DNA of 40,302 nt from JBCBZH01 sp039815415 (GCA_039815415.1 JBCBZH010000006.1:1-40302); one strand, 5' to 3'. Positions 16,324 to 24,950 are shown, counted from the stretch's first letter. The notes: generated from the letters alone by a model not told the origin. A program made the numbers and translations.

Positions 16324-19010
16324 GCGGGGGAAATCTGCGAGCGAAGCCGCCAAGCTAGCCCGACCGCCCCCAGCAGTGCCGCCAGCCCGAGCCACAACGC
16401 CCAACCTGGACGCGAGCCGCCGAGCGGGACTGGTTCAGGGTCTCCGGAGAGGACCGCTCCTGCCCAGAAGAACGGGCTGGCGGTTCGGGCATCACTCGCA
16501 TCCAGATACGCGAGCTGAGCCTTCTGGAGTGCCCGGTCCTTGCTCAGCCCATCAGCGAGACCCTCGTATAAGGCATCCATCAGCTCGACCGTCGCACGGT
16601 CGTCCACAGGCCAGAGCGTGGCAACAGCGGCACGGGCCCCAGCCACCCGGACGCCGTACTGGAGTCCGATCATGCCCTCTCCGTCGTGCTGTTGGCCCTG
16701 CGCCGTGGAACAGCCGCTCAATACCACAAGGTCAGCGTCGAGGCGTGTGTTCTGCAGCTCGTGGAGATAGAGCGTCCCGTCGCTGGTCGAGCCAGGGGAG
16801 AGCAGGATGCGGCTGTTGAACGGAATGGCCGGATCGACGAACGCGTGCGAGGCAATGTGAACGACGCGCGCCGAAGGGGCCGTTTCCAAGAAGACCTCTT
16901 CCGTAGCAGCGTCGTCCAGCGCAGTTCGTGCGCGAGACGTGTGGGATCGGACTTCTCGAATCTCTTCCGGAACGAAGGGCAGATCTCCCATTCCATCTCC
17001 CCGGAACGTGCTACGGCCCATCGCCAACACGTCCACATCTCGATCTGGCGATTCCATAGGGGGCTTCACCATCAAGCCTGCCGCCAGTTCGGTCGTGATC
17101 GGGTGTTGACGGACCAGGTAGTCCGAGGTCTCGGGATCGATGAGCGCCGCGAGTGGGAGTTGGGCGAACGCGGGGTCGGGTAGGACGGTCAGTGGCGCTT
17201 CAGGGGGGAGGAGGGGGGCGATGGGGGCAATCAGGTCCCTGTACAGTTGGGTCGCGAGGTCGCGCTCAAAGGCGGGGTCAGGGAGGTCGCGGACCCAGCC
17301 TGCCGTCAGGCGGTCGCTGCGGGCGCGGATGGAGTCTCGCGAGACGGCAAGTGGCACCGCAACGAGCGTATCAGACCGCACGACGAACGCCAGCCCGTCG
17401 TCATCGCCTAGCAGGTAGGAGATGAGCACCCGCTGATCGGACGCGAGACCCGACTGGAGGTCGGCCTGCGTGAGCGGATCGGGAGGGACAGCCCGCACAC
17501 CTAGAGTGGACTCCATCGAGTCCTGGAGCGCGATGATGGCAGTGGTGAGGGCTGTTCGGGTTCGGGGGTCGGGCGTGGCCGCCAACTCGACCCGAACCGT
17601 TGCCAACGAGTCGGCAATGGCTTTGGCGTGGGCCCGTGCATCCGGGGTGAGGGCGCGCGTCGCGCTGGCGAGGGCACGGAGGTCTCGGAAGGTGCGCGCC
17701 CGCGTGGCATCCACCAGCTCGAAGGCCTCCCAGGGCTGATTGGCTTGTACCAGAAGACGTGCCAGCGCTCGGTGAGGTCGCTGCTGCTCGGCGAAGGAGG
17801 AGGCCTTCCAGTCCTGCAGCCCGATCCGGTCCCGCTCGATCTCCGTCAGCGCGATGGCCTGGCGATACGACGCTTCAGCGTCCTCGAGGCGCCCAAGGCG
17901 CTCGTAGATCCGGCCGGTCCGGGCGGTCGAGTTGTAGAGCTTGAGCGCCGAGGCGGTCCCCAGGCGGTGGGCTTCCTCTTCGGTCCGCAAGCTCGACACG
18001 AGGGCGCGTTCCCAATCTTCAGCCTTCATATCCAGCCGGGTCTGGTTGCGCCACCAGCTGTGACGCAGATCGGGAAACACAGAGATGCCCTGCGGGATGG
18101 GCGGCAGAGCCTGAGCGAGTGAGCGACGGGCAGCCTCGAGGTCGCCGAGCTGGGTCTCTGCGCGCGCGCGGAGAATCAGCGCGAGGGCCATCCGTCCGAC
18201 TTCGTTGTCCTGCGTGGTTCCACGGAGCACGGCGTAGGCGCTGTCGGCGGCAGAGCGCATGGCGGCGTAGGATGCCCGTCGAGTGGGCGCTGTGTACGCT
18301 CTCTCAGCAAACGCTGCAGAGAGCATCGCGCGTTCGATGAGCACGCCAGCTCGAGACATCTCCGCCTCCTCGAGCACATCGGCGCTATCCGCGAGGATGC
18401 GCTCAGCGGCGTCGAGATAGAGCACGGCTGCGGACAGATCGTTCAGGTCCCGCGCGCTGGCGGCGGCCTGCGAATACGAGCGAACGCCAAGATGAGCGGG
18501 GATCTGGTCGGACAGCGCGGCCGCTTGGTAGTAGTACAACGCGGCGTCACCGAGGCGTCCTAGCCGGACGGTGGTGAATCCCTGGTTGTACAGCAGGCGA
18601 TTCTGGATCTCTGCTGAAAGCACATCGAACGTTGGGTCGTGGATCGTCTCCGTGAGGACAGAGTCGGTCTCGGCGAATGCGCCGTTTAGGAGGAGGAGCA
18701 CGACCTCATAGTCTCGTGTGGTCTGCCGACAAACGGGGGCATCGGCGTAGCGGGCGTGGAATGCACGCAATCGTCTGAGCAGATCCTCTCGCTCTGCCGG
18801 ACCTTCCATGCGCTGATTCAGGTACTCCTCCCGAAACACTGCCGATTCGGCCTCACACGCTGTTTCGGGTCCGTCTTGTGCATCGGTTGCCCACGCCAGC
18901 CCGACCGCGGCGACGGCGAGGCAAACGATTGCGGCTCTTGGAGATGTCACAGATCCAACGGAGCGGAGCGGGCGCACAGAGTACCACAGTCGCGGCGTTT
19001 CCGCCTCCAT
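16320..19010 (-). CDS. Membrane-anchored TPR-CHAT protease-like protein
   Basis: 896 residues. The N-terminus has a hydrophobic export segment (AAIVCLAVAAVGLAWA), then helical TPR-like repeats (about 60-480; for example LYNSTARTGRIYERLGRLEDAEASYRQAIAL), a linker, and a C-terminal CHAT caspase-like domain. The dyad is present: His in VVHIASHAF (about residue 722) and Cys in VVLSGCSTAQG (about 767). It ends in a membrane helix (WALWLGLAALLGAVGLAWRL) and a basic tail, so the domain should face the periplasm if the export segment works. ATG 19010 lies 14 bp from the divergent recF ATG. A GTG at 18950 (VTSPRAAIVCL) gives a cleaner signal peptide. Translationally coupled to murQ (ATGA). Substrate unknown. 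Confidence 0.88.
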   Translation of the reverse strand: MEAETPRLWYSVRPLRSVGSVTSPRAAIVCLAVAAVGLAWATDAQDGPETACEAESAVFREEYLNQRMEGPAEREDLLRRLRAFHARYADAPVCRQTTRDYEVVLLLLNGAFAETDSVLTETIHDPTFDVLSAEIQNRLLYNQGFTTVRLGRLGDAALYYYQAAALSDQIPAHLGVRSYSQAAASARDLNDLSAAVLYLDAAERILADSADVLEEAEMSRAGVLIERAMLSAAFAERAYTAPTRRASYAAMRSAADSAYAVLRGTTQDNEVGRMALALILRARAETQLGDLEAARRSLAQALPPIPQGISVFPDLRHSWWRNQTRLDMKAEDWERALVSSLRTEEEAHRLGTASALKLYNSTARTGRIYERLGRLEDAEASYRQAIALTEIERDRIGLQDWKASSFAEQQRPHRALARLLVQANQPWEAFELVDATRARTFRDLRALASATRALTPDARAHAKAIADSLATVRVELAATPDPRTRTALTTAIIALQDSMESTLGVRAVPPDPLTQADLQSGLASDQRVLISYLLGDDDGLAFVVRSDTLVAVPLAVSRDSIRARSDRLTAGWVRDLPDPAFERDLATQLYRDLIAPIAPLLPPEAPLTVLPDPAFAQLPLAALIDPETSDYLVRQHPITTELAAGLMVKPPMESPDRDVDVLAMGRSTFRGDGMGDLPFVPEEIREVRSHTSRARTALDDAATEEVFLETAPSARVVHIASHAFVDPAIPFNSRILLSPGSTSDGTLYLHELQNTRLDADLVVLSGCSTAQGQQHDGEGMIGLQYGVRVAGARAAVATLWPVDDRATVELMDALYEGLADGLSKDRALQKAQLAYLDASDARTASPFFWAGAVLSGDPEPVPLGGSRPGWALWLGLAALLGAVGLAWRLRSQISPA

Positions 19011-19024
19011 CCACCAGCTCGCCG

Positions 19025-20170
19025 ATGCGCCTCACTCAGCTTCGTGTCCGCTCGTTCCGCGCCCACGAGGCGACGGACCTCGAGCTGGCGGCGGGCGTGA
19101 ACCTATTCGCAGGGCCCAACGGAGCGGGCAAGACAAACCTGTTGGAGGCCATCCACTACCTCTCGCTCGGAAAGAGCTTCCTGACCTCCACGGATGCGCA
19201 TGTCGTCCAGCGCGGCGAGCCGCACTTCGAGGTCGAGGGCGCGTTCGAGGGCGAGCGTCGGTCGTCGTTTTCGGTAAAGGTGGTGGTGGTACCGGGGGAG
19301 GGCAAGCGCGCGTTCGTCAATAGCTCGCCGCTGGACCGGCTGGCCGATCTGGTCGGTCAGGTGCCCACCGTCGTGATCTCACCTGCAGACGCCGAGCTGA
19401 CGGCGGGCGGCCCCTCGGAGCGGCGCCGGTTTCTGGACACGACGCTCAGCCAGTCGTATCCGGTCTATCTCGACGACCTCATCAAGTACCGGCGGGCACT
19501 TCGCCAGCGCAACGCACTCCTGCAGTCGGTGCGGCGCGGGGCCGCGCTGGCGCCGGGCACCATGGATGCCTGGGATGAGGAACTGGCCGTGCTGGGATCG
19601 CGCATCATCGCGCGCCGCGCGGTCTTTCTCGAGGGATTCTCAGGCCGACTGGCAGAGGCCTTTGAGCTTCTGAAAGCGGTCGGAGAAGTTCCGTCGCTCA
19701 CATACGCGCCGTCGGTGGAAGGGGAGGAGGTGGCCGAGGCGTTTCGTCAGACAATTGCACGACGCTCACGGCGAGAGCGGGACCTTGGGCGCACGCTCGT
19801 CGGCCCTCACCTGGATGAGGTCGTCTTTCAGCTCGATGGCTTCGACTTGCGTCCTTATGCATCGCAGGGGCAGCATCGCACCTTTGCGCTGGCGCTCCGC
19901 ATCGCGCAGGCGTTGTTCTTCCGCGACCACCTTGATGAGACGCCGATTCTGATGCTCGATGACGTGTTCGGGCCGCTGGACCCGGAACGGGCGGACGTCG
20001 TGCTGGCGCTCCTGGCAGAGCAGACCCTTGGGCAAAGTCTGATTACCGCAGCGCGCACAGAACCATTCTGGGACCCTGTGCCGTTTGACCACTCCCATCA
20101 CGCGGCGTTTCACGTGGAACGTGGCACCGCAACTCGTCTCTCGTCGGTTCCCACCACCAACTCGACATGA
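19025..20170 (+). CDS. recF: DNA replication and repair protein RecF
   Basis: RecF is an SMC-like ABC ATPase that with RecO and RecR loads RecA at gaps. 381 residues from ATG 19025 (MRLTQLRVRSFRAHEATDLE); longer in-frame starts upstream are inside the divergent gene and non-conserved. Walker A GPNGAGKTN is at about residues 30-38, the ABC signature region reads SQGQHRTFALALRIAQ, and Walker B is ILMLDDVFGPLD. Length is typical. The stop overlaps the ATG of the M48 peptidase as ATGA. A parS-like site covers codons FHVER near the C-terminus. dnaA and dnaN, common neighbours of recF, are not in the window. Confidence 0.95.
   Translation: MRLTQLRVRSFRAHEATDLELAAGVNLFAGPNGAGKTNLLEAIHYLSLGKSFLTSTDAHVVQRGEPHFEVEGAFEGERRSSFSVKVVVVPGEGKRAFVNSSPLDRLADLVGQVPTVVISPADAELTAGGPSERRRFLDTTLSQSYPVYLDDLIKYRRALRQRNALLQSVRRGAALAPGTMDAWDEELAVLGSRIIARRAVFLEGFSGRLAEAFELLKAVGEVPSLTYAPSVEGEEVAEAFRQTIARRSRRERDLGRTLVGPHLDEVVFQLDGFDLRPYASQGQHRTFALALRIAQALFFRDHLDETPILMLDDVFGPLDPERADVVLALLAEQTLGQSLITAARTEPFWDPVPFDHSHHAAFHVERGTATRLSSVPTTNST
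20106..20121. promoter_or_regulatory. parS-like site 3 (13/16), inside recF
   Basis: CGTTTCACGTGGAACG matches the parS consensus at 13 of 16 positions and is itself palindromic in 14 of 16, mixing the two symmetric forms (GTTTCAC and GTTCCAC half-sites). It lies in the 3' end of recF. Confidence 0.68.
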
Positions 20171-21645
20171 TCCGCTCTCGGCTCTACTCCCTTCTCGCTG
20201 TTCTACTCGTCGTCGGCTCCGGGTGTGGAACCGCCAGCTACAACGCCATCACCGGAGAGCAGACGCGCGGCGCCTACACGTGGGCCCAGGAGGTCCAGAT
20301 CGGTCAGCAGTCGGATCCCCAGATCATCGCGCAGTATGGTCTGTACGACGATCCGGCGCTCCAGCGGTACGTGGAGGAGCTAGGACAGGCCGTGCTCCAG
20401 ACGAGCGCCTACACCGACCCGAACACGCCTGCCGAGATCCGCAATACGCCGTTTTACTTCCGCCTTCTCGATTCGCCGGTCGTGAACGCGTTCGCATTGC
20501 CTGGAGGCTACATCTACATCACGCGCGGGCTCCTATCGTTCCTCGACAATGAGGCCCAGTTGGCCGTCGTGCTTGGCCACGAGATCGGGCACGTGTTGGG
20601 ACGTCATTCATCCCGGCAGGCGCTTCGGCAGCAGCGCGGGCAGTTCCTGGTGGTCGGTGGCGCCATCGCGGGCGGCGTGCTCGGTGGGGGAGACGTGGCG
20701 CAGGGCATCCTCGAGTATGGAAGCACGGGCGCACAGCTTCTCTTCCTGAGCCACGGACGCGAGGCCGAGCGCGAGTCCGATCGGGCGGGCGTGGCCTACG
20801 CCGAGTTCGCGGGCTACGACGGAGCGGAGGCCGCGCGCTTCTTCCGGTCGCTGGGGCGCCTGAGCAATCAGGGCGGCGGCGGAAGCCTGCCGAGCTTCCT
20901 CTCTACACACCCCAACCCATCGGAGCGGGAGCAGACCATTCCTCAGCTCGCGGCACAGTACGACACCGGGACAGCAATCAACAGGGAGGGCTACCTCGCG
21001 CAGATCGAGAACATTGTGATTGGGGACAACCCACGGCAAGGGTTCGTGGAGAACAACACGTTCTACCACCCGGACCTGCGGTTCGAGTTCAACGTGCCGC
21101 AGGGCTGGCAGGTACAGAACACGGCCTCGGCGGTGGTGATGCAGGAGGCGAACGGTCGCGCCGCGATCCAACTCACACTCTCGCAAGAGGCGTCCGCACA
21201 GGCTGCGGCCCAGAAGCTCAGCCAGACGCAAGGCGTCTCGGTACAGGACCAGGGCCGGACCACCATCGGCGGCAACCCAGCCTATGTGGTGGAGGGGACC
21301 GCGGCCCAGCAGAACGGCTCCATCGGCTTTGCGGCGACCTACATCGAGTATGGCGGCAACGTCTACGAGTTTCTCGGGCTGACGAGTGCCCTGACATACA
21401 GCCAGTACCGCCCGAACCTTCGCGGCGTGGCCGACAGCTTCGAGCGCCTCACCAGCTCGTCGGCGCTGAACCGCCAGCCCGCACGCATGGACGTGGTGAC
21501 GGTTCGCAACGCGGTCACCTTCCGGTCGCTGCTCTCGGGCCGGGAGATTCCGCTCGGGATGACCGCCGAGACGCTGGCGATCATGAACGAGGTGGAACTG
21601 GACACCCGCCTGGAGGCTGGGACAAAGGTGAAGCTGCCGAACTGA
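20167..21645 (+). CDS. M48-family zinc metallopeptidase lipoprotein
   Basis: 492 residues. The start is a lipoprotein signal (MIRSRLYSLLAVLLVVGSGC, Cys at 20) followed by an M48 peptidase domain with HEIGH at residues 138-142 and a downstream EAERESDRAG that supplies the third zinc ligand. This is the BepA/LoiP/YfgC-like periplasmic group involved in outer-membrane protein quality control. After LPSFLSTHPNPSEREQTI a second region of about 190 residues carries a beta-rich part (FYHPDLRFEFNVPQGW ...) and ends in a LysM-like or TPP-like tail (LGMTAETLAIMNEVEL ... AGTKVKLPN). ATG overlaps the recF stop, so the two are likely translated together although no functional link is obvious. Confidence 0.92.
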   Translation: MIRSRLYSLLAVLLVVGSGCGTASYNAITGEQTRGAYTWAQEVQIGQQSDPQIIAQYGLYDDPALQRYVEELGQAVLQTSAYTDPNTPAEIRNTPFYFRLLDSPVVNAFALPGGYIYITRGLLSFLDNEAQLAVVLGHEIGHVLGRHSSRQALRQQRGQFLVVGGAIAGGVLGGGDVAQGILEYGSTGAQLLFLSHGREAERESDRAGVAYAEFAGYDGAEAARFFRSLGRLSNQGGGGSLPSFLSTHPNPSEREQTIPQLAAQYDTGTAINREGYLAQIENIVIGDNPRQGFVENNTFYHPDLRFEFNVPQGWQVQNTASAVVMQEANGRAAIQLTLSQEASAQAAAQKLSQTQGVSVQDQGRTTIGGNPAYVVEGTAAQQNGSIGFAATYIEYGGNVYEFLGLTSALTYSQYRPNLRGVADSFERLTSSSALNRQPARMDVVTVRNAVTFRSLLSGREIPLGMTAETLAIMNEVELDTRLEAGTKVKLPN

Positions 21646-21674
21646 TCCCGTCTGTTAACGACTGAGGACTGGCG

Positions 21675-21708
21675 TCGAGCTGGCGGGTGTTGGGATTCGC
21701 CAGCTCGA
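21675..21708. terminator. Bidirectional hairpin from inverted motif copies
   Basis: TCGAGCTGGCG (21675-21685) and CGCCAGCTCGA (21698-21708) form a perfect 11-bp stem with a 12-nt loop. It lies between two convergent stop codons (21645 and 21725), where a shared terminator is expected. No U tract is seen on either strand. Confidence 0.62.
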
Positions 21709-21724
21709 GGCCCGTGGGGCTTCT

Positions 21725-22318
21725 CTACGATTGCGCGACCTGGCTGAACCCAACGTAGGCAACACAACGAGCAAGAGCTTGCCAGAAGCCCAACTCTTCT
21801 TGTGAGACCTCGAATCGGCTCATTGGCTCGTCAGGCTTATCCCCCTTTCGGGCCCAGTAGATGATCCCGGAGAAGTCATCGGAGTACCTCCAATTCCCGT
21901 GGGCGACGGCGTTCCGGAAAGCACGTACAGGATTGTTGAGGAGATACTTACACGCTCGTTTCGTCGCACTTCCAGATGGAACTTGGCGGCGTAGGATGTC
22001 AAAAAGCGCGTCCTTCAGATAAACGAAGCAGATATAGTTCTGAGTGACTACTTGTGCTCTGTTCACTGCGGGATGGCCTTCTGTGTTGTTGACCAGATCC
22101 ATCCACATCTGGAACGCTTGCAGCTCTTCCAAGCGGTCCTGAACTGGAACGGGCGAAGCCCTATTGATACGAGACTTGGACTCTGAAGGAAGAGCCTCGA
22201 TATCGGTGGAGATGGCTGTTGCCAGCGCCATACTTTGCTCAGCAGATAGCTTCACATTGTCGCAAAGCCGGGTGGCCCAGAGAGCCATTTGCTGATCGAG
22301 TCGTGTCCAGTCACCCAT
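21725..22318 (-). CDS. HEPN-like helical protein (Rx4H motif)
   Basis: 197 residues, nearly all helical. The diagnostic segment is NNPVRAFRNAVAHGNWRYSD, with R-N-A-V-A-H matching the Rx4-6H motif of HEPN domains, many of which are RNases of toxin-antitoxin, CRISPR or abortive-infection systems; some are non-catalytic. The RNAxAHGNW-type motif recalls the pEK499_p136 HEPN group. Upstream sequence includes LEELQAFQMWMDLVNNTEGH and FVYLKDALFDIL. It appears less GC-rich than its neighbours. There is no adjacent MNT-type nucleotidyltransferase or obvious antitoxin; the upstream same-strand gene is a MaoC hydratase 25 bp away. Fold is likely; activity is inference. Confidence 0.68.
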   Translation of the reverse strand: MGDWTRLDQQMALWATRLCDNVKLSAEQSMALATAISTDIEALPSESKSRINRASPVPVQDRLEELQAFQMWMDLVNNTEGHPAVNRAQVVTQNYICFVYLKDALFDILRRQVPSGSATKRACKYLLNNPVRAFRNAVAHGNWRYSDDFSGIIYWARKGDKPDEPMSRFEVSQEELGFWQALARCVAYVGFSQVAQS

Positions 22319-22343
22319 GGCTCTTGCGCTGGCTCAGAAGGAC

Positions 22344-22769
22344 TTACGCTGCATTCTCAGCAGGCGGCGGCAGTACAATCGCCTCGCCGCCGACAGCCAT
22401 CTTGCCGAGGGCGTACGCGTAAAGCTTGATCTTGACGTGCCCGCGCTTCTCGATCTTCTCGGACACCTTCACCTCGATCGTCACCTCCTCGCCGACGGGC
22501 ACAGGGCGCAGGAACTTGGCCGAAAGCGCGACCGCAATCGAGCCTGGACCAGGGAAATCCCGCCCGAGGACCTTCGACGCCAGCCCGAGGATGTAGACGC
22601 CGTGGACCACCGGGCGCCCGAAGATGCTCGCCTTACCGGCCTCCTCGTCGATGTGGATGGGGTTGTCGTCGCCGGTGATGTCCGCGAAGGCGCGAACGTC
22701 GTCCATCGTAAGCGTGCGCGACCAGGAGAAGCTGTCGCCGACGGAGAGGGAGTCGTAGGTGTGGGCCAT
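22344..22769 (-). CDS. MaoC-like (R)-specific enoyl-CoA hydratase
   Basis: 141 residues of a single hot-dog fold. The hydratase motif is ADITGDDNPIHIDEEAGKAS, giving the catalytic Asp and His (D-x4-H spacing) found in PhaJ-type hydratases, followed by the hydrophobic helix GRPVVHGVYILGLASKVLG and the strands FLRPVPVGEEVTIEVKV. Members hydrate trans-2-enoyl-CoA to (R)-3-hydroxyacyl-CoA, linking beta-oxidation to polyester or lipid synthesis. No polyhydroxyalkanoate genes are nearby, so the substrate is open. ATG 22769 follows CTTCCCTCCTCTC, another pyrimidine leader. Confidence 0.92.
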   Translation of the reverse strand: MAHTYDSLSVGDSFSWSRTLTMDDVRAFADITGDDNPIHIDEEAGKASIFGRPVVHGVYILGLASKVLGRDFPGPGSIAVALSAKFLRPVPVGEEVTIEVKVSEKIEKRGHVKIKLYAYALGKMAVGGEAIVLPPPAENAA

Positions 22770-23073
22770 GAGAGGAGGGAAGAAAGCCGAAACCTACGGT
22801 GAGGCCCGTAGGGAGTGGGCGATGGCCAGTGGCAGAAGTTTCGCCAGCTCGAGGGGGGCATCGGGTTGGCGAGAGAATGAAAGACACAGGAGTTACGCAG
22901 TTGCCTGTACTCCTCCCTTGGAGGGTGGTGGCCGCGAAGCGGACGGAGGGTGTTCTCGAGCTGGCGAAACACCCCCACCCGCTATGCGGGAGCCCCCCGA
23001 AGGGGCAGTTGGCTGAAGTGCGTACGTCTTATGGCTGACTCTGCCACTGGCGACTCGCCACTGCCCACGGGCC
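22770..23073. other. Intergenic region with long-arm motif inverted repeat
   Basis: This 304-bp gap has no plausible gene. A 15-bp arm TTTCGCCAGCTCGAG (22839-22853) and its exact complement CTCGAGCTGGCGAAA (22955-22969) bracket about 100 bp that includes CTCCTCCCTTGGAGGG. Flanking text is rich in short repeated words (CAGTGGC, CCACTGGCGACTCGCCACTG) like those at 24784-24860, suggesting slippage-derived filler. Confidence 0.6.
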
Positions 23074-23502
23074 TCACCCCACATCCAGAAACCGCGCGGC
23101 GACATCCGGCGTGGGGATGCGGCAGGACTCGCGGGTGCCGAACCACCGATAGCGATTCTTCGCCACCCAGTTGTAGATGGCATCCCGGAGGAATCGCGGG
23201 ACGATGCGAAAGGCGGAAGCGGCGTTCCACGGGAACCGCAGGTCTCGCGCGATCCGCAGCGCAGCATCGGACTTCGTAAACGCCTGGTCTCCGTCCACCA
23301 CCACCACCGACGCCAGCGCGTCGGGATCGAGCTGGTGATCGACGAGCAGCGCGCGGCCCGTATCCGACTGAAGTGAGGCGAAGCGGAACACCCCGGCCCG
23401 GTCGCGGTCCAGAATGAACTGAACGGATCGATCGCACAGATTGCAGACGCCGTCGAACAGGACGACGGGACCGGATTGAGACAGGGCGGCAGATTCGTTC
23501 AT
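23074..23502 (-). CDS. DCC-family thiol-disulfide oxidoreductase-like protein (DUF393)
   Basis: 142 residues from ATG 23502 (MNESAALSQSGPVVLFDGVC); an ATG at 23532 would leave only 3 bp to chrA and is less likely. The family hallmark DGVCNLCDRSVQFILDRD carries the CxxC pair and the DCC signature, followed by FRFASLQSDTGRALL and a C-terminal region with YNWVAKNRYRWFG. These are cytosolic thioredoxin-like proteins, predicted oxidoreductases of unknown substrate. Divergent from chrA with 33 bp between the starts. Confidence 0.9.
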   Translation of the reverse strand: MNESAALSQSGPVVLFDGVCNLCDRSVQFILDRDRAGVFRFASLQSDTGRALLVDHQLDPDALASVVVVDGDQAFTKSDAALRIARDLRFPWNAASAFRIVPRFLRDAIYNWVAKNRYRWFGTRESCRIPTPDVAARFLDVG

Positions 23503-23535
23503 GACCTGCGTCGTACGCACGCCGCTGCACACAAG

Positions 23536-24783
23536 ATGCCCGATCTCGAATCGCCTACTGAATCCTCACCGTCGGACTCGCCAGCCCGACGCCTGATCGA
23601 GCTGGCGCGGCTGTTCTTCACCCTCGGCGTCGTCGGGTTCGGCGGCCCGGCGGCGCACATCGCCATGATGGACGAGGAGGTCGTCCAGAAGCGCAAGTGG
23701 CTCTCGCGGCAGCACTTCCTGGATCTGATCGGAGCGACGAGCCTGATTCCGGGGCCCAACTCGACCGAGATGACGATGCACGTCGGCTACGCGCGTGGCG
23801 GGTGGCTCGGGCTGTTCGTGGCGGGCGTGTCCTTCATCGTCCCCGCCGCCGGGCTGACGCTCGCGCTGGCGTGGCTCTACGTCGCTTATGGGACCATCCC
23901 CGACGTCCAACCGGCGCTCGCAGGCATCCAGTCCGCCGTGCTGGCGATCATCCTCGGCGCGTTGTGGAAGCTGGGCAAGAAGGCCATCACGTCACCTACG
24001 CTGGGGGCCGTCGCGCTGGTGGCATGCATCCCGCTCATCGCGGGCATCGGCGAGCTGCCGGTGCTGTTTACCGCGACGATCGTGGGCGCGCTGGTGGTCT
24101 GGTGGCAGCGCACCGACCGTCGAACACCTCCATCGGATGATCCAGGGCCCGATGGGGAGGCCTCGGATGATCCCAGGCCGCCCTCCGCCAGCTCGGCGCT
24201 TGGCAAAACCGCCTCGGCTGCATTGCTCGTGGCCGGGCCGCTCGGAGGCGCTACACCATCGCTCTGGACGCTCGGGTTCTTCTTTCTGAAAGTTGGTGCC
24301 GTGCTCTACGGAAGTGGCTACGTACTGATCGCCTTTCTCGAGGGCGACGTCGTGGGGCGCTACGAGTGGCTGACCTCCCAGCAGCTCCTCGATGCCGTCG
24401 CGCTCGGCCAACTCACGCCGGGGCCTGTGCTCACGACCGCGACCGCCGTGGGCTACTTCGTCGCCGGAGTCCCGGGCGCACTGGTGGCGACGCTCGGAAT
24501 CTTCCTACCCTCCTTCCTGTTCGCAGGCATCCTGCATCCCATCGTGCCCCGGCTTCGCAAGGCCGCGTGGTCGGCCGCGCTTCTGGATGCGGTCAACGCT
24601 GTCGCCGTGGCGCTGATGGCTGTGGTGACGGTCCGCCTCGCGCTGGCGACGCTCACAGGCTCCGCATTGTGGGCCATCTTTGCGCTGGCGTCGGGCTGGG
24701 TGCTGTGGAAGAAGCCGAGCGTGGTCTGGGTGGTGGCCCTCGGCGCGGCGCTGGGGTGGGGGGCGAGTGTCTTGGGCGTATAG
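23536..24783 (+). CDS. chrA: Chromate efflux transporter (CHR family, long form)
   Basis: 415 residues containing two homologous CHR halves. The first has FFTLGVVGFGGPAAHIAMM, then GATSLIPGPNSTEMTMHVGY and a run of membrane helices. The second has FFFLKVGAVLYGSGYVLIAF and LGQLTPGPVLTTATAVGYFV. A charged, Pro/Asp-rich linker (RTPPSDDPGPDGEASDDPRP) joins them. This is the two-domain ChrA that exports chromate, sometimes other oxyanions, across the inner membrane. ATG 23536 (MPDLESPTESS) is chosen over upstream in-frame starts because those would overlap the divergent DCC gene. No chrB regulator nearby. Confidence 0.92.
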   Translation: MPDLESPTESSPSDSPARRLIELARLFFTLGVVGFGGPAAHIAMMDEEVVQKRKWLSRQHFLDLIGATSLIPGPNSTEMTMHVGYARGGWLGLFVAGVSFIVPAAGLTLALAWLYVAYGTIPDVQPALAGIQSAVLAIILGALWKLGKKAITSPTLGAVALVACIPLIAGIGELPVLFTATIVGALVVWWQRTDRRTPPSDDPGPDGEASDDPRPPSASSALGKTASAALLVAGPLGGATPSLWTLGFFFLKVGAVLYGSGYVLIAFLEGDVVGRYEWLTSQQLLDAVALGQLTPGPVLTTATAVGYFVAGVPGALVATLGIFLPSFLFAGILHPIVPRLRKAAWSAALLDAVNAVAVALMAVVTVRLALATLTGSALWAIFALASGWVLWKKPSVVWVVALGAALGWGASVLGV

Positions 24784-24876
24784 GCCAGTGGCCAGTAGGA
24801 TGCAGCCAGTGGCAGAGTCGAGCTGGAGATCCTCTGCCATTCCCCAATCGCCACTGGCCTTCCTGCCAGCTCGAGT

Positions 24877-24892
24877 GTTTCATGTGAAACAC
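24877..24892. promoter_or_regulatory. parS-like site 4 (15/16)
   Basis: TGTTTCATGTGAAACA matches the parS consensus at 15 of 16 positions. It is intergenic, between chrA and the MMPL gene, and abuts a copy of the iterated motif (GCCAGCTCGAG ends at 24876). Confidence 0.82.
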
Positions 24893-24950
24893 CCTTGATC
24901 CCACGGGCTGGCGGGGTAGTCTGAGACTCGTCGCCGATTCAGCTGCGCTC

